Positions 44,501 through 52,998 are shown, counted from the first letter of the stretch. The stretch is 64,000 nucleotides of DNA from Polynucleobacter sp. UK-Gri1-W3 (GCF_018881595.1 NZ_JACVQA010000008.1:163735-227734); one strand, 5' to 3'. Notes: generated by a model from the sequence alone, not told the origin. A program made the numbers and translations.

Positions 44501-44929
44501 CTGTCGAACGGAGCAAATGGCAAGATTGAGTCAATTTCAGTACGTGGAGCAGAAATCAAATTCGATGATGGAAGGGTGATTAAAGTTTCTGCGGAAAATA
44601 TGGCAAAGGTTGATCATGCTTACGCTAGAACGGCTCACGGAAATCAAGGTAGAACTGTTGATAAAGCGATTGTTGCTATTAGCGAGGGTAGCGCTGGACT
44701 AGTTAATAAAGAGTCGGCATATGTAGCGCTAACGAGGGCTAAAGAGTCGGTAACAGTTGTCACTACTGCTAAAGATGCAGTAATAAGAAATGCAATCGAG
44801 ATGAGCGATAAAACTACCGCTCTTGATGCACCCCGTGTCAAAGAGCAGAGCTTTAAGCGTGAAACAACTAAAGACAGAGAAAAGGCCCCAGAGCAAAAAG
44901 AAGCCAAGAAACCAGACTTCACAAGATAG
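41561..44929 (+). CDS. MOBF relaxase-helicase (TrwC/TraI-like)
   Basis: A 1122-residue bifunctional protein. The N-terminal relaxase has Tyr residues at 16 and 20 for strand cleavage, GYDMTFSAPKSASI, and the metal site FEH...DPQLHIHAVI with three histidines. The C-terminal SF1 helicase has Walker A GSAGTGKTSA, Walker B LMVLDEASMIG, AYARTAHGNQGRTVDKAIV and motif VI AYVALTRAKE. It nicks oriT, stays bound to the 5' end and unwinds the strand for transfer. The tail is Lys/Glu-rich. The length is close to TraI/TrwC proteins with complete motifs. Confidence 0.93.
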   Translation: MIRCTPITSGEGAAKYFFDYANEASNGEWGGRAAEIMGLEGTSATREDFINTLEGKLTNQQTGQFQDLGINSKERRSGYDMTFSAPKSASIAALVYGDTRIADAYRESVKTALAQMEDLGAQYRQREGGQPVTYASNSLAYVTFEHETSRDGDPQLHIHAVIASITVDSQGKFHSLTNDELIQHKAYLKIGEMQQHDFARRCSDLGYTVVKDAKGNFELAEISARTIASMSKRSEGIKEHLKSMGINPDKASFEQKRAASLNTRQDKVETSREENVARWKAETGDIAFAKEGGGIQRVMTVETDKTFISQEKMDKAVGQAISHLSATESSFREIDLIKEVGRFSGHTATNAQITAAIADMKTDGNIVQHEGANRFITTRELQQEELKMLETATSTIDKFTPIVKGHDRAEELLKKADEAQLEKSTYALSGEQKAEILGILNSKDGVTLVQGSAGTGKTSALKVINEIAQSQGYKVIGTAVSSKATNEIISAGIESKNAAKFLADLNSIPRELQRKIEIAEARQANLSIGKVSVDANIRTLGIGLFADKYVVNLNDMTVYRSNSTGGLSTPLKTALYFVEAAANKVGYQSLKTMSKADTLTGKASNLIMSATVRVAEAIIKPGPDSFRPVLMGGVEHAAATALAISKIAIEKIAAQVEISTLRTQLDNFNKTGNVDGKRQLMVLDEASMIGTKEVAKIIDYCKKTETKLIIQGDSKQLGSVSGGRAFDQLKQTQLATHNLVEAVRFKTEQTKSINDSLNKGQYDQAIEKCSIKEVGLKKDDANYSKDANNALLYAETAKEYLKEIDTKIKGSANASVGVVVTSNADRIGCNEAVRVELKAAGKIGEKDFKFGHRESTKMTDAEKKNVSILKDKGVTHLQANQNISLKTPGGISIKKGEELRIVSWNTDKNELTVISDKGVRATINPAEIKGLDPMDSKQTRDFSKSDLVDVRAIIGSEYQMKDGKPVLNEQTGDKVKSPDYLSNGANGKIESISVRGAEIKFDDGRVIKVSAENMAKVDHAYARTAHGNQGRTVDKAIVAISEGSAGLVNKESAYVALTRAKESVTVVTTAKDAVIRNAIEMSDKTTALDAPRVKEQSFKRETTKDREKAPEQKEAKKPDFTR

Positions 44930-44974
44930 CGCAGCGATGTTTATACCTATGTACCGATACTAATAGGAAAAATC

Positions 44975-45154
44975 ATGTTGAAAGCAAATCTAGAACGCAG
45001 CAATTTAAGTCATCAGTTAAATATTAGAAGCTGGAATTTTGAGAGCAGGGATGAGGGCTTTAACAATAGTTCTGGTGAGCAACATTCATATAACAAGAGT
45101 GAGCTTGTTCAATACCTAAACTATCCTCAGATTAATAGGTATCAGGAGCACTAA
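44975..45154 (+). CDS. Small hypothetical protein (59 residues)
   Basis: An ATG at 44975 with AGGA 6 bases upstream opens 59 codons ending in TAA. The product is polar and Asn/Ser/Gln-rich, starts MLKANLERSNLSHQLN and ends with NYPQINRYQEH. No homologue is known to me. It lies 45 bases after the relaxase gene and before a terminator at 45225, so it would be the last gene of the mobilisation operon. Confidence 0.45.
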   Translation: MLKANLERSNLSHQLNIRSWNFESRDEGFNNSSGEQHSYNKSELVQYLNYPQINRYQEH

Positions 45155-45224
45155 AACCTAATCAATCAATGAATGCGTTCAATAGTCTCAAATCGCAAGG
45201 AGTCCATTTAACCTTCTAAGTAGA

Positions 45225-45249
45225 AAGCCGCATTCGTGTGGTTTTTTTC
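45225..45249 (+). terminator. Terminator after the mobilisation operon
   Basis: AAGCCGCA-TTCG-TGTGGTTT forms an 8-bp stem with a stable TTCG loop (two G-T pairs), followed by TTTTT. Confidence 0.75.
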
Positions 45250-45412
45250 TTTTCATGATTCCCGAAAGCCCATATTCTATATAGCTCTTAGAGGGTTTCA
45301 CATTGTAAGATAACTACAAATAATTAATTAATAACTAGTATCTTGCTGATTATTGTATTACAATAGATACATAGGCACAGAAAGCCATTAACCAATAAAA
45401 AGAAAGAATCAA

Positions 45413-45622
45413 ATGACTTTAAATCTTAAAACAACAATCGCAGCGATATTTTCACTATTAGCCATTGTTTATCTGGGGACATTAGCAGTAGCAATATTTT
45501 CACCTGAGTCAGCAAAGGTAGATGGGCTTGAGATGTATCTACCGGAAATTGCAACTGTTGCACATGATACCGCTCCAGCCATTGAATCTCCTGCAAATTT
45601 ACTTAACTACCTTACTAAATAA
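45413..45622 (+). CDS. Small single-pass membrane protein
   Basis: A 69-residue protein with one transmembrane helix (IAAIFSLLAIVYLGTLAVAIF, about 9-29) and a short, mildly acidic outer part. The leader before it contains TTAACCAATAAAAAGAAAG, like the leaders of other cargo genes here. No family recognised. It starts a group of three small genes read rightward. Confidence 0.5.
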   Translation: MTLNLKTTIAAIFSLLAIVYLGTLAVAIFSPESAKVDGLEMYLPEIATVAHDTAPAIESPANLLNYLTK

Positions 45623-45655
45623 GGCTGCCTTCATACTTTCTTAAAAAGACGACAA

Positions 45656-45865
45656 ATGACTAATTCAAACCACAAATCTCTAATGACTTCTGTCTATACA
45701 AAGCTACACACTGATGCGGGTTATAAGGGTAGTGAATTAAGTGTTTGGAACATGACGATAGAAGAACTTTTGGCGGTGAATTTTTCACCAGTGTCTTCTG
45801 TAAATAAAGTAAACGATAAGTATTTGGCAAAAGAAACAGTTAACAAGCTGTCCATCCACATTTAA
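45656..45865 (+). CDS. Small hypothetical protein
   Basis: A 69-residue soluble-looking protein without signal or membrane segment: SLMTSVYTKLHTDAGYKGSELSVWNMTIEELLAV is helical, the rest polar. No family recognised. It lies 33 bases after the small membrane protein gene and 15 bases before the next membrane protein gene, so probably one transcript. Confidence 0.45.
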   Translation: MTNSNHKSLMTSVYTKLHTDAGYKGSELSVWNMTIEELLAVNFSPVSSVNKVNDKYLAKETVNKLSIHI

Positions 45866-45880
45866 TAAGAACAATAAACC

Positions 45881-46405
45881 ATGAATTATCTAACAACTCG
45901 ACAGAACTATAAAATTCAGGCTATATCTGATGTTGACTACATTGACCTCAAGACAGGAATACTCCACGAGAAATTTTCATTCGGAAGAGTGCTGTTACGC
46001 CTAGTTGCATACGCCTGCACTAAAAAAGGCTTTTCTACCCTGGTGATTCTGTTGTTCGCTTCATTCTTGATTTGGAAAACCGTGAGTATTATCGGTAGGA
46101 TGCCGCAGACTGCCCAGGCAATTCAGCAAGTAGCTAATATTGATGATATTTCAATTAGCAATTTCCAGACTCAATTTCATTCAACTACCGCTAGAGTATT
46201 TTTAACCCTCTCTACTAACGGCAGAACTTCTGAATATCCCACCTTAGTTGTTAATTGGGTTGGAAGCGGCAAGGAATCTATACGGCTTACTTCGGCTGAT
46301 TATCCTCATCCAGCAGGCTTATTTCATGGCAGTCTTGATATTGATTTTTACATTCAAAAGCCTGCAAACTCAACGGCTTTGAGTATCTCAGCTCAATACG
46401 ATTGA
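45881..46405 (+). CDS. Single-pass membrane protein, unknown function
   Basis: A 174-residue protein. About 50 cytoplasmic residues precede one transmembrane helix (STLVILLFASFLIWKTVSI, about 52-70). The remaining 100 residues look like a beta-rich periplasmic domain (VFLTLSTNGRTSEYPTLVVNWVG). No family recognised. It is the last gene of the small cluster and convergent with the RHH-like gene at 46461. Confidence 0.5.
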   Translation: MNYLTTRQNYKIQAISDVDYIDLKTGILHEKFSFGRVLLRLVAYACTKKGFSTLVILLFASFLIWKTVSIIGRMPQTAQAIQQVANIDDISISNFQTQFHSTTARVFLTLSTNGRTSEYPTLVVNWVGSGKESIRLTSADYPHPAGLFHGSLDIDFYIQKPANSTALSISAQYD

Positions 46406-46460
46406 GCCATCGTCTTCCAAGGTGCTGCTCAGCGTCAAATTCGATCTTCAGATGAGTAAT

Positions 46461-46691
46461 TTATTTTTTCAGTTTATATGCGCTTAATGCAAGTCGTATG
46501 CCAGCACTAGCACTGCCATCACCGATCATTACCGCGTGCTCTTTTTCATCGTCAGTAAGTCGAACGTTTACTACGCTTGTTTTGGCAATTTCACCGGTTC
46601 CTTTGTCTGCAAATGACTTTCGACCAGCGCCTTCTCTAAATCCTCCAGCATTTGCTCGGGCACCGCCGTGACCATTTGCTTTCTTTTCCAT
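46461..46691 (-). CDS. Small Gly/Arg-rich protein with RHH-like C-terminus
   Basis: A 76-residue protein. The N-terminus GHGGARANAGGFREGAGRKS carries two GARxxAG/GAGRK-type motifs seen in small phage and plasmid DNA-binding proteins. The C-terminal part SVVNVRLTDDEKEHAVMIG with ASAGIRLAL fits a ribbon-helix-helix. It is read leftward, alone, from an AT-rich region. A plasmid-type repressor or copy-control protein is possible, but function is unknown. Confidence 0.5.
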   Translation of the reverse strand: MEKKANGHGGARANAGGFREGAGRKSFADKGTGEIAKTSVVNVRLTDDEKEHAVMIGDGSASAGIRLALSAYKLKK

Positions 46692-46864
46692 TTCTTGAGC
46701 CCTTTATTATTTATCTGAATACTGTAACACAATATTCAAGTAAAAAGTATTGAACAAAGATGTTATTGTTCGCCTGCTTAATAGATTTCCAAATTTAATA
46801 AATTTAGCGTCGCTTCGCGCATATCAACTGAAGCTTCACTTAACTAAATTTTAGGAAATTAAAT

Positions 46865-47629
46865 ATGAACAAGTTATCAGTCATTCTCAGCGCAGCATTA
46901 GTTCTAGCAGTTTCAAGCGCATCCGCACAGTCCCAGTTTGAAGGCTATTACGGTCAACTCGGCGTAGGATATTCATCCGTGACATCAAGCGTCTCCAACT
47001 CCAACCTAACTACTGCGCAGTCCGGGGCAACACAGTACGGTATGGGCTCTACTTCAAACTCTGCGAGTGGAATTAACAGTGCTTTTGCAGGTGGCTATAC
47101 GTGGATCTTGGCACCAAAATTCACAGTTGGATTGGGCGTTGATTACCAGCCGATCGCTGGACATGCTGCAACAGGATCCTTGAGTAATTCAACAGGGTTA
47201 GCAACAAGCGCCCCGATTACGCCTGCTTGTACTTTTTGCGCTCCAGTTGCGAAGACAGTTACGCCGTCCTCTATCAGCTCATCTTCTCAGCAAACCAATG
47301 CTTATGCTCTGTATGTTGCACCTGGCTATGTTATCGATGACGATAGCCTGGTTTATGGAAAGTTGGGTTACGCTGGAACACAAATTAAGACTACCTTGAG
47401 CGGCGGCTCAGCTCAATCGGCTAATTACAAAGGCTACCTCGTCGGAATCGGTTACAAACAGATTATCAGTGGCGGCCTCTACGGATTCGTAGAAGGTAAT
47501 TACACGGCTTATGGCAGTCAGACTCAGAATGCTAGCGGCAGCTTAGGAAATGTGACGACTTACAACATCAGTACTACAAATAAAGTCAGCTCTTACAACA
47601 CGATGATCGGTGTTGGTTACAAGTTCTAA
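46865..47629 (+). CDS. Outer-membrane beta-barrel protein (OmpA/OmpX-like barrel)
   Basis: A 254-residue exported protein with a signal peptide (SVILSAALVLAVSSASA, cut near residue 21). It then shows the barrel pattern FEGYYGQLGVGYSS, FAGGYTWILAPKFTVGLGVDY, LVYGKLGYAGTQI and GYLVGIGYKQI, ending VGVGYKF with the C-terminal Phe signal. Eight strands are likely. Ser/Thr-rich loops face outside. Surface change, receptor or adhesion roles are possible. It is the only barrel protein in the element. Confidence 0.65.
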   Translation: MNKLSVILSAALVLAVSSASAQSQFEGYYGQLGVGYSSVTSSVSNSNLTTAQSGATQYGMGSTSNSASGINSAFAGGYTWILAPKFTVGLGVDYQPIAGHAATGSLSNSTGLATSAPITPACTFCAPVAKTVTPSSISSSSQQTNAYALYVAPGYVIDDDSLVYGKLGYAGTQIKTTLSGGSAQSANYKGYLVGIGYKQIISGGLYGFVEGNYTAYGSQTQNASGSLGNVTTYNISTTNKVSSYNTMIGVGYKF

Positions 47630-47648
47630 GAATTAAGAAATGTTGCTT

Positions 47649-47674
47649 AAAAGCCGCCTACGAGCGGTTTTTTT
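47649..47674 (+). terminator. Terminator after the barrel protein gene
   Basis: AAAAGCCGC and GCGGTTTTTT form the stem around CTACGA, ending in a run of seven T. Confidence 0.8.
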
Positions 47675-47727
47675 GCTTTTACCGATATGTAAAGTGCTAT
47701 AGATTGCGAATAATGCCATCAAATGCT

Positions 47728-47753
47728 GTCGTGATTATCGTAATAATCACGAC
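47728..47753. promoter_or_regulatory. Perfect 11-bp inverted repeat, candidate operator
   Basis: GTCGTGATTAT and ATAATCACGAC flank CGTA, 30 bases before the ATG of the MarR-like gene. The perfect symmetry, position and lack of a T-run fit an autoregulatory operator. Confidence 0.6.
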
Positions 47754-47782
47754 ACAGAACCTGATAGGAGTAGCATTAACGC

Positions 47783-48139
47783 ATGACAAAACCTAATTCT
47801 TATATTCGGTTTCTCAAGTTGGTTGATGTATTAAATACTAAAAGTAGCATCCGCAGGTTGGACTCTATTGAGGCCTTACTTTTAAATAGCATCATGATCG
47901 ATGATCAGGCCGGCCGTTCTATTCTTGTCGGGGATCTGATTAATCTAAAATTATTGGGCTCTCAAGCTACTCTGCACAAACGAGTAACGAATCTTCGGTC
48001 ACTTGGCTACATCAGCCTCATAGCTCAGAGTGATGCTCGTAAGAAGAGGGTGATGCCAACAAAACTCTCGTACAAGAGACTTGAGTCCCTTTCAAGCTGT
48101 ATGGAGCAAGCTACAAAAGCTCTTACTTCTAAGGCTTAA
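47783..48139 (+). CDS. Winged-helix (MarR-like) transcriptional regulator
   Basis: A 118-residue protein. The region SIEALLLNSIMIDDQAGRSILVGDLINLKLLGSQATLHKRVTNLRSLGYISL fits a MarR-type winged helix with recognition helix near LGSQATLHKRV and a wing with DARKKRVM. It lacks the long N-terminal dimer helices of full MarR proteins. A perfect inverted repeat just upstream suggests self-control. The 3' end overlaps the convergent gene at 48129 by 11 bases. Confidence 0.65.
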   Translation: MTKPNSYIRFLKLVDVLNTKSSIRRLDSIEALLLNSIMIDDQAGRSILVGDLINLKLLGSQATLHKRVTNLRSLGYISLIAQSDARKKRVMPTKLSYKRLESLSSCMEQATKALTSKA

Positions 48140-48557
48140 AGCGCTGACGCACTATTTTTTCGACTGGTATTGCTTGTGCTCTGCCCCTGTTTTCTCTTTG
48201 TTGTTCTTCTACCGCTTTTGCGAACTCAATCTCTGAGATTGCCTTTTCCTCAGCCCGCTTACTGAGTTCTGATGCTGGGATAACTGAGCCCAGGGCTTTA
48301 AGAGTATCGACTGTAGGTTTGCCCGTCTTAATTATTCCGGAAGGGGGGTTCATCATTTTGTGTAATGTCGTCGCCAGAATTTTTCCTTCTGCGTCCAGGT
48401 CTGATTCTTGCACTCCAAACCAGTTATTTATGACTTCTGCGCCTATCTTTTCGATATTTTCCAAAGTTCGGTAGTAGATTGAATGTTCCTCCGCGCCTGT
48501 CTTTAGATTCTTTCTTTTGGAGGAATAAACGCGAATAGTATGGCTTGGACCATCCAT
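48129..48557 (-). CDS. Hypothetical protein downstream of hsd operon
   Basis: A 142-residue protein without signal peptide: GPSHTIRVYSSKRKNLKTGAEEHSIYY at the start, a helical middle and a Glu/Arg-rich C-terminus (EFAKAVEEQQRENRGR). No family recognised. Its ATG overlaps the stop of the small exported-protein gene before it by one base, so the two are coupled. It is the last gene of the leftward group that begins with hsdM. Confidence 0.5.
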   Translation of the reverse strand: MDGPSHTIRVYSSKRKNLKTGAEEHSIYYRTLENIEKIGAEVINNWFGVQESDLDAEGKILATTLHKMMNPPSGIIKTGKPTVDTLKALGSVIPASELSKRAEEKAISEIEFAKAVEEQQRENRGRAQAIPVEKIVRQRFKP

Positions 48558-48859
48558 TACCAGCCTTTTAGTACTGGTGCCTGTGGAGCTTGGCGGGGAG
48601 TATTGATCGTGGCGTTCGGCATAGCGGGGGCCGGGGTGGCCGTGGTAGTACCTTGATAGGTGCCAGTGGGTGAGTAGTAGTTAGTCTGCCCGTTATCCAC
48701 CTGTGATGAGCCAATACTTTGTCCTTGGGGGGTGTATGTAGTGGTTACTCCGCTCGGCGAGGTCTGCTGATAGCCTTTGTAGGCTCCGTTAGCGTCATAG
48801 ATTGCTTGTGCGCTGGCAATAAGCGGAAAAAGTATTAGTAAGGCAGCTAAATATCTCAT
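48557..48859 (-). CDS. Small exported protein with repeated Gly/Tyr units
   Basis: A protein of about 100 residues. From the ATG at 48859 it has a signal peptide (RYLAALLILFPLIASAQA); an ATG four codons earlier (48871) is also possible. The mature part repeats a short pattern, AIYDANGAYKGYQQTSPSG and YYSPTGTYQGTT, like hair-pin repeats in small envelope proteins. The tail is Pro/Ala-rich. Function unknown. It starts just downstream of hsdR on the same strand. Confidence 0.5.
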   Translation of the reverse strand: MRYLAALLILFPLIASAQAIYDANGAYKGYQQTSPSGVTTTYTPQGQSIGSSQVDNGQTNYYSPTGTYQGTTTATPAPAMPNATINTPRQAPQAPVLKGW

Positions 48860-48876
48860 TAAATAGTCCAAGTTAA

Positions 48877-51744
48877 CTAAACGCTTCCACCCATGCCTTC
48901 AATATAGGTAGTCACAAAGTGCCTTACCTTTTCAGCTATACGATCTAAGATTGATTTGCTTTCAATCACACCAGGTGAGTACTCTAGGGCCTGCTTGATC
49001 TGTTGGTTACGCGGAAACTTATTGGCAAAGAGATAGTCATTAATCAGCTTTTCCATCTGCTCTGGGTTGATTTTCTCGTCAGCACACATGTCCTTAAATG
49101 CCTGAGCTCTATGGTTAGACCAAAAACTCTCGAATTCACCGATAACATTGTCGTTGGGGTTGAGTTTGGGTAGATTTTCCTCAATGAATCTCTCAATGAG
49201 CTCTCGCTTGCTGCGTAACTGCACCTCACCAGCAACGAGATCAATGATCTCTTTATGACGCTGCTTAGCCTCATCAGGCGGAAGTTTTTTAAGGCTTACG
49301 AGCAGATTTAGGATGTAGGCTACATTGATCTCATCCCTATGTATCAGACTGAGCTCGAAATCAATATCCTCGAGTACTGACACTCGATTCTCTTCGGTAG
49401 CTTTTTTAACTTTATCGTGAATATCAAGGTATTTACTCTTATAGTCCTCGAACGTCTGAGCTGTAATACCCAAGTCCTCGTCCTTAAAGTCTGAGAACGT
49501 TGTGAGGATATTCTTGATCCTCAGCAGTTCACGGAATCTAGTTACAAAGATGAGCTCTTCTTTTTCATCTCGCAACGAATCAACGCTACCCACGGTTGGA
49601 GCAATATCTAATAATTGTTCGGTCGCCTTATTAAACTGAGTTACATAATCCTCGTAGGGCTCAAGTAGCACAGTCTCTTTGGCATTCTTATTAGAGAAGA
49701 GGGCGATTGCCTCGTCAGTTGCCTCTTTGAGATTACGGAAGCAAACAATATTCCCCTGAGACTTCTTCTCATTGAGAATTCGGTTCGTGCGCGAGAGTGC
49801 CTGAATTAGTCCGTGGAACTTTAGATTCTTATCAACATAAAGTGTGTTGAGTCTTGGACTATCAAAGCCAGTCAAGAACATGTTTACCACCAGAAGAATG
49901 TCAATTTCGCCTTGTCTCACACGCTTAGCGATATCTTGATAGTAGTTGTAGAAGGACTGACTATCGTTCGTCGAGTACTTTGTCCCAAACATCACGTTGT
50001 AATCCTGAATAAAGCTATCAAGGTGATCGCGACTGTATTGATTAACTTTTGCACCTTCGGTAGGAGGATTTTCTTCTGGAATGATTCCGCTAATTAGGCC
50101 GTTATCTAGACCATTGGCGGTAGGGTCGGCTTCGTTAGCGGCATAACTGAAGATCGTCGCAATCCGCAGCGGCTTTGCTAATCCCTCTTGCTTCTGTTTA
50201 AATAGTTGATAGTACTGAATGAGGTTCTCTACACTGCTAACGCAAAACATCGCTGTAAATTCAGGTGACTTAGTCTTTTGCCTGTGATGCTCAAGTATGT
50301 AGTCGGTAATTTTGCTTAGGCGCTTAGGACTGTCAAGCAGGCCTTTTGTATCAATTGCCTCGACATCAATATCAAGTTCGCTGGCAGACTCTTTCCGCTG
50401 GTACTTGCCTACGTACTCAACTGCAAAACGTAAAACATTCTCATCTTTAATTGCATCAACAATGACGTATTTATGTAGGCATTCACCAAACAGACTTTTG
50501 GTAGTCTGCTTATTGCCTTCGCTACCAGTAGCATTCTCTGCAAGGATTGGCGTGCCAGTAAATCCAAACATTTGAGCGTTCTTAAAGAAGGTCTTAATGT
50601 TCTGGTGCGTATCGCCAAACTGGCTTCGGTGGCACTCATCAAAGATAAATACGATCTTTTTATCCTGTAAATGACCAATCTTTGAAAGATATTTGCCATT
50701 CATGATTGCGTTGTTTAGCTTTTGGATCGTAGTTAATACAAGCTTTGGAGTTTCTTCACTTAATTGCTTGACTAGGGTGCTGGTATCTCCAGTAATGTCG
50801 ATACTCCCCTTAGCGAATGAGTTGAATTCTCGAGCCGTTTGATAGTCTAAGTCCTTGCGGTCAACTACAAAGATGACCTTATGAACCTTTGGCATGTTGA
50901 CAATAATTTGACTAGCTTTAAATGAAGTGAGCGTTTTGCCGGAACCGGTAGTGTGCCAAATATAAGCATTGGCATTACTGGCTTTAACTTGATTAATCAA
51001 AGCTTCGGCAGCGTAAAACTGATATGGGCGCAGTACTTTAATAATCTGATCTTGAGTGAGCACCATGTACTGGGTGATCATCTTTGCGATATGACAAGGC
51101 TTTAAGAACTCGGCGCTGAACTCATTTAAATCGGATAGGCGATTATTAAGTTTGTCTGTCCAAAAGAATGTTTGCTCGAAAGGGGCCTTCTTATTGTTGG
51201 AGTAGTACTTAGTATTGACGCCGTTACTAATGATAAATAGTTGTACATACTGAAATAGACCATAGCCTGCATCGTAGGAGGTATGGTGGTAGCGCTGAAT
51301 CTGATTGAACGCTTCTTTTAATTCAATCCCACGCCGTTTTAGCTCAATTTGGATTAGCGGCAACCCATTAATCAAGATGGTGACGTCATAGCGGGTCTTG
51401 CGACGACCTTCTATGGAAATCTGATTGGTAACCTGGAACTCGTTCAAGCACCAATCTTCGCTATTAATAAAACTAATGCGGATCTCTTCGCCGTTCTCGC
51501 GCTTAATAGGAAAAGGCTTATCTCTGAGAATGCCAGCTCTAGTAAATACGTCGCCTGTATTAAGGCGATTTAATACCTTATCGAACTCTTCGTTTGAGAG
51601 GGTAACTTTGTTATGAATCTCTAGTTGGCGCTTGAGATTAGCAAGCATGCAACCTTCATCGTCAATCGTTACGCGGGAATATTCCATCCCCTCCAACTGC
51701 TTAATTAGGGATTCTTCGAGAGCGTATTCAGATTGAGTAGACAT
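48877..51744 (-). CDS. hsdR: Type I restriction endonuclease subunit R (HsdR)
   Basis: A 955-residue restriction subunit. The N-terminal PD-(D/E)XK nuclease shows YDVTILINGLPLIQIELKRRG. The SF2 translocase has Walker A WHTTGSGKTLTS, DEAD-type FIFDECHRSQFG, GFTGTPI, VVNMFLTGFDSPRLNTLY and QALSRTNRIL. The C-terminal helical domain (about 700-955) binds HsdM. It translocates DNA using ATP and cuts unmethylated foreign DNA at a distance. It is complete and last of the hsdM-hsdS-hsdR operon. Confidence 0.95.
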   Translation of the reverse strand: MSTQSEYALEESLIKQLEGMEYSRVTIDDEGCMLANLKRQLEIHNKVTLSNEEFDKVLNRLNTGDVFTRAGILRDKPFPIKRENGEEIRISFINSEDWCLNEFQVTNQISIEGRRKTRYDVTILINGLPLIQIELKRRGIELKEAFNQIQRYHHTSYDAGYGLFQYVQLFIISNGVNTKYYSNNKKAPFEQTFFWTDKLNNRLSDLNEFSAEFLKPCHIAKMITQYMVLTQDQIIKVLRPYQFYAAEALINQVKASNANAYIWHTTGSGKTLTSFKASQIIVNMPKVHKVIFVVDRKDLDYQTAREFNSFAKGSIDITGDTSTLVKQLSEETPKLVLTTIQKLNNAIMNGKYLSKIGHLQDKKIVFIFDECHRSQFGDTHQNIKTFFKNAQMFGFTGTPILAENATGSEGNKQTTKSLFGECLHKYVIVDAIKDENVLRFAVEYVGKYQRKESASELDIDVEAIDTKGLLDSPKRLSKITDYILEHHRQKTKSPEFTAMFCVSSVENLIQYYQLFKQKQEGLAKPLRIATIFSYAANEADPTANGLDNGLISGIIPEENPPTEGAKVNQYSRDHLDSFIQDYNVMFGTKYSTNDSQSFYNYYQDIAKRVRQGEIDILLVVNMFLTGFDSPRLNTLYVDKNLKFHGLIQALSRTNRILNEKKSQGNIVCFRNLKEATDEAIALFSNKNAKETVLLEPYEDYVTQFNKATEQLLDIAPTVGSVDSLRDEKEELIFVTRFRELLRIKNILTTFSDFKDEDLGITAQTFEDYKSKYLDIHDKVKKATEENRVSVLEDIDFELSLIHRDEINVAYILNLLVSLKKLPPDEAKQRHKEIIDLVAGEVQLRSKRELIERFIEENLPKLNPNDNVIGEFESFWSNHRAQAFKDMCADEKINPEQMEKLINDYLFANKFPRNQQIKQALEYSPGVIESKSILDRIAEKVRHFVTTYIEGMGGSV

Positions 51745-51752
51745 TGTGTGGT

Positions 51753-52997
51753 TTAAACGAACATTTGCTGTAGAAGACCTTGCTTGTACTCTTTGGCAGC
51801 CTCTAGCTGGGCTTTAACGTTCATGATCTTGTCATCAATGGCGGCGAGGAAATTGGCAATTTTGATTTGCTCGTCAAGGCAAGGAAGACTAATTTCCATC
51901 GATTTAATAATTTGCAAATTTAAGCCCCCTCTGCCTCCATCACCAGCTGATAGCGATCTAAGCTCATCATACCTAGCCTCTAAATTTTGATAAAGGTAGC
52001 GCGTATTAAATATTGTTGGATTTGGCAGAATTGCAGCAATTGATTGATTTGTACATAACTCAACTAAATTCATCGCTACAGTTCCGCGTGTTTTACCTTG
52101 GCCAGCTAAACCAATTAAGACACAATTTTTTGGAATTAATTTAGTACTCGAATTTTCTAATCCAGCTTGAGTTATGCGATTTTCAACTTCGAAAACCACC
52201 TTGAGATTAAGTTCGCCAGAATTCATCCATCGAATACTTCCGCCCCAATATTCCTTTTTTAGTGTGCTGGGCGTACCGCCAGCAGTAATTTTGCTTGATA
52301 TTTCACCAATTGTTGTAAGTTCCCACTCCGGAAACTCCCGCCTGTCATCATCCTTAAAGCGCAACTCCTGATTGAAAATCTTCTGCATCACTCCTTTTTT
52401 ATAGGAGGAGAGTAATTCATATTTCTTGGTAAGCTGGGAGATCTTGGCGTCAACGGTTGTGAGGAAGTTGGCGATTTTGGTTTGTTCAGGTAGCTCGGGA
52501 GTGCAAATTGGTATTGCTGATAGAGATTCCTGGCCGATGTTGTATCTTGTTGCGCCACCACTTCTTTGAGTTATCTGATCCCTAACCGAACTTGTCTTTA
52601 AAAGATGGTGTGAAAAGATCGGATCTATTTCAACTTCAGCACGTCCTCTGATAACAAAGCCACCAAAGGTAACTGGGCGTACACCCAAATAAACATTTGA
52701 TTGGCCGACATCTTCTCTTGTCTCAGAGCTCCTTTGAAAAAGAATGTCCCCATATTTAATTTCATTCTTGGAAAATTCAACATCTGAAATATTTACAGAG
52801 CCAATAATACTTTCGTAGCTAATATAGTCATTATTAATAATATCTAATACATTAATAAACTTATATCCGCTTCCATATTGCGACTTCTCGGCATTAACAC
52901 CGTTTTTAAAAGAATAAATGGCACCCAGCAACCGATGGTTCCAATCGTTTTGAAATTCTTTAAATCTTAGCTTTGGCGCCACTACTTTCGTAGTCAT
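51753..52997 (-). CDS. hsdS: Type I restriction-modification specificity subunit S (HsdS)
   Basis: A 414-residue specificity subunit from the ATG at 52997, one base after the hsdM stop. Two target-recognition domains are visible (about 10-190 and 220-400). Each ends in a conserved helix start: LPEQTKIANFLTTVDAKISQL and LDEQIKIANFLAAIDDKIM. The two helices are the spacer region that sets the gap between half-sites. The sequence recognised cannot be read from the protein. Both halves look complete. Confidence 0.93.
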   Translation of the reverse strand: MTTKVVAPKLRFKEFQNDWNHRLLGAIYSFKNGVNAEKSQYGSGYKFINVLDIINNDYISYESIIGSVNISDVEFSKNEIKYGDILFQRSSETREDVGQSNVYLGVRPVTFGGFVIRGRAEVEIDPIFSHHLLKTSSVRDQITQRSGGATRYNIGQESLSAIPICTPELPEQTKIANFLTTVDAKISQLTKKYELLSSYKKGVMQKIFNQELRFKDDDRREFPEWELTTIGEISSKITAGGTPSTLKKEYWGGSIRWMNSGELNLKVVFEVENRITQAGLENSSTKLIPKNCVLIGLAGQGKTRGTVAMNLVELCTNQSIAAILPNPTIFNTRYLYQNLEARYDELRSLSAGDGGRGGLNLQIIKSMEISLPCLDEQIKIANFLAAIDDKIMNVKAQLEAAKEYKQGLLQQMFV

Positions 52998-52998
52998 C

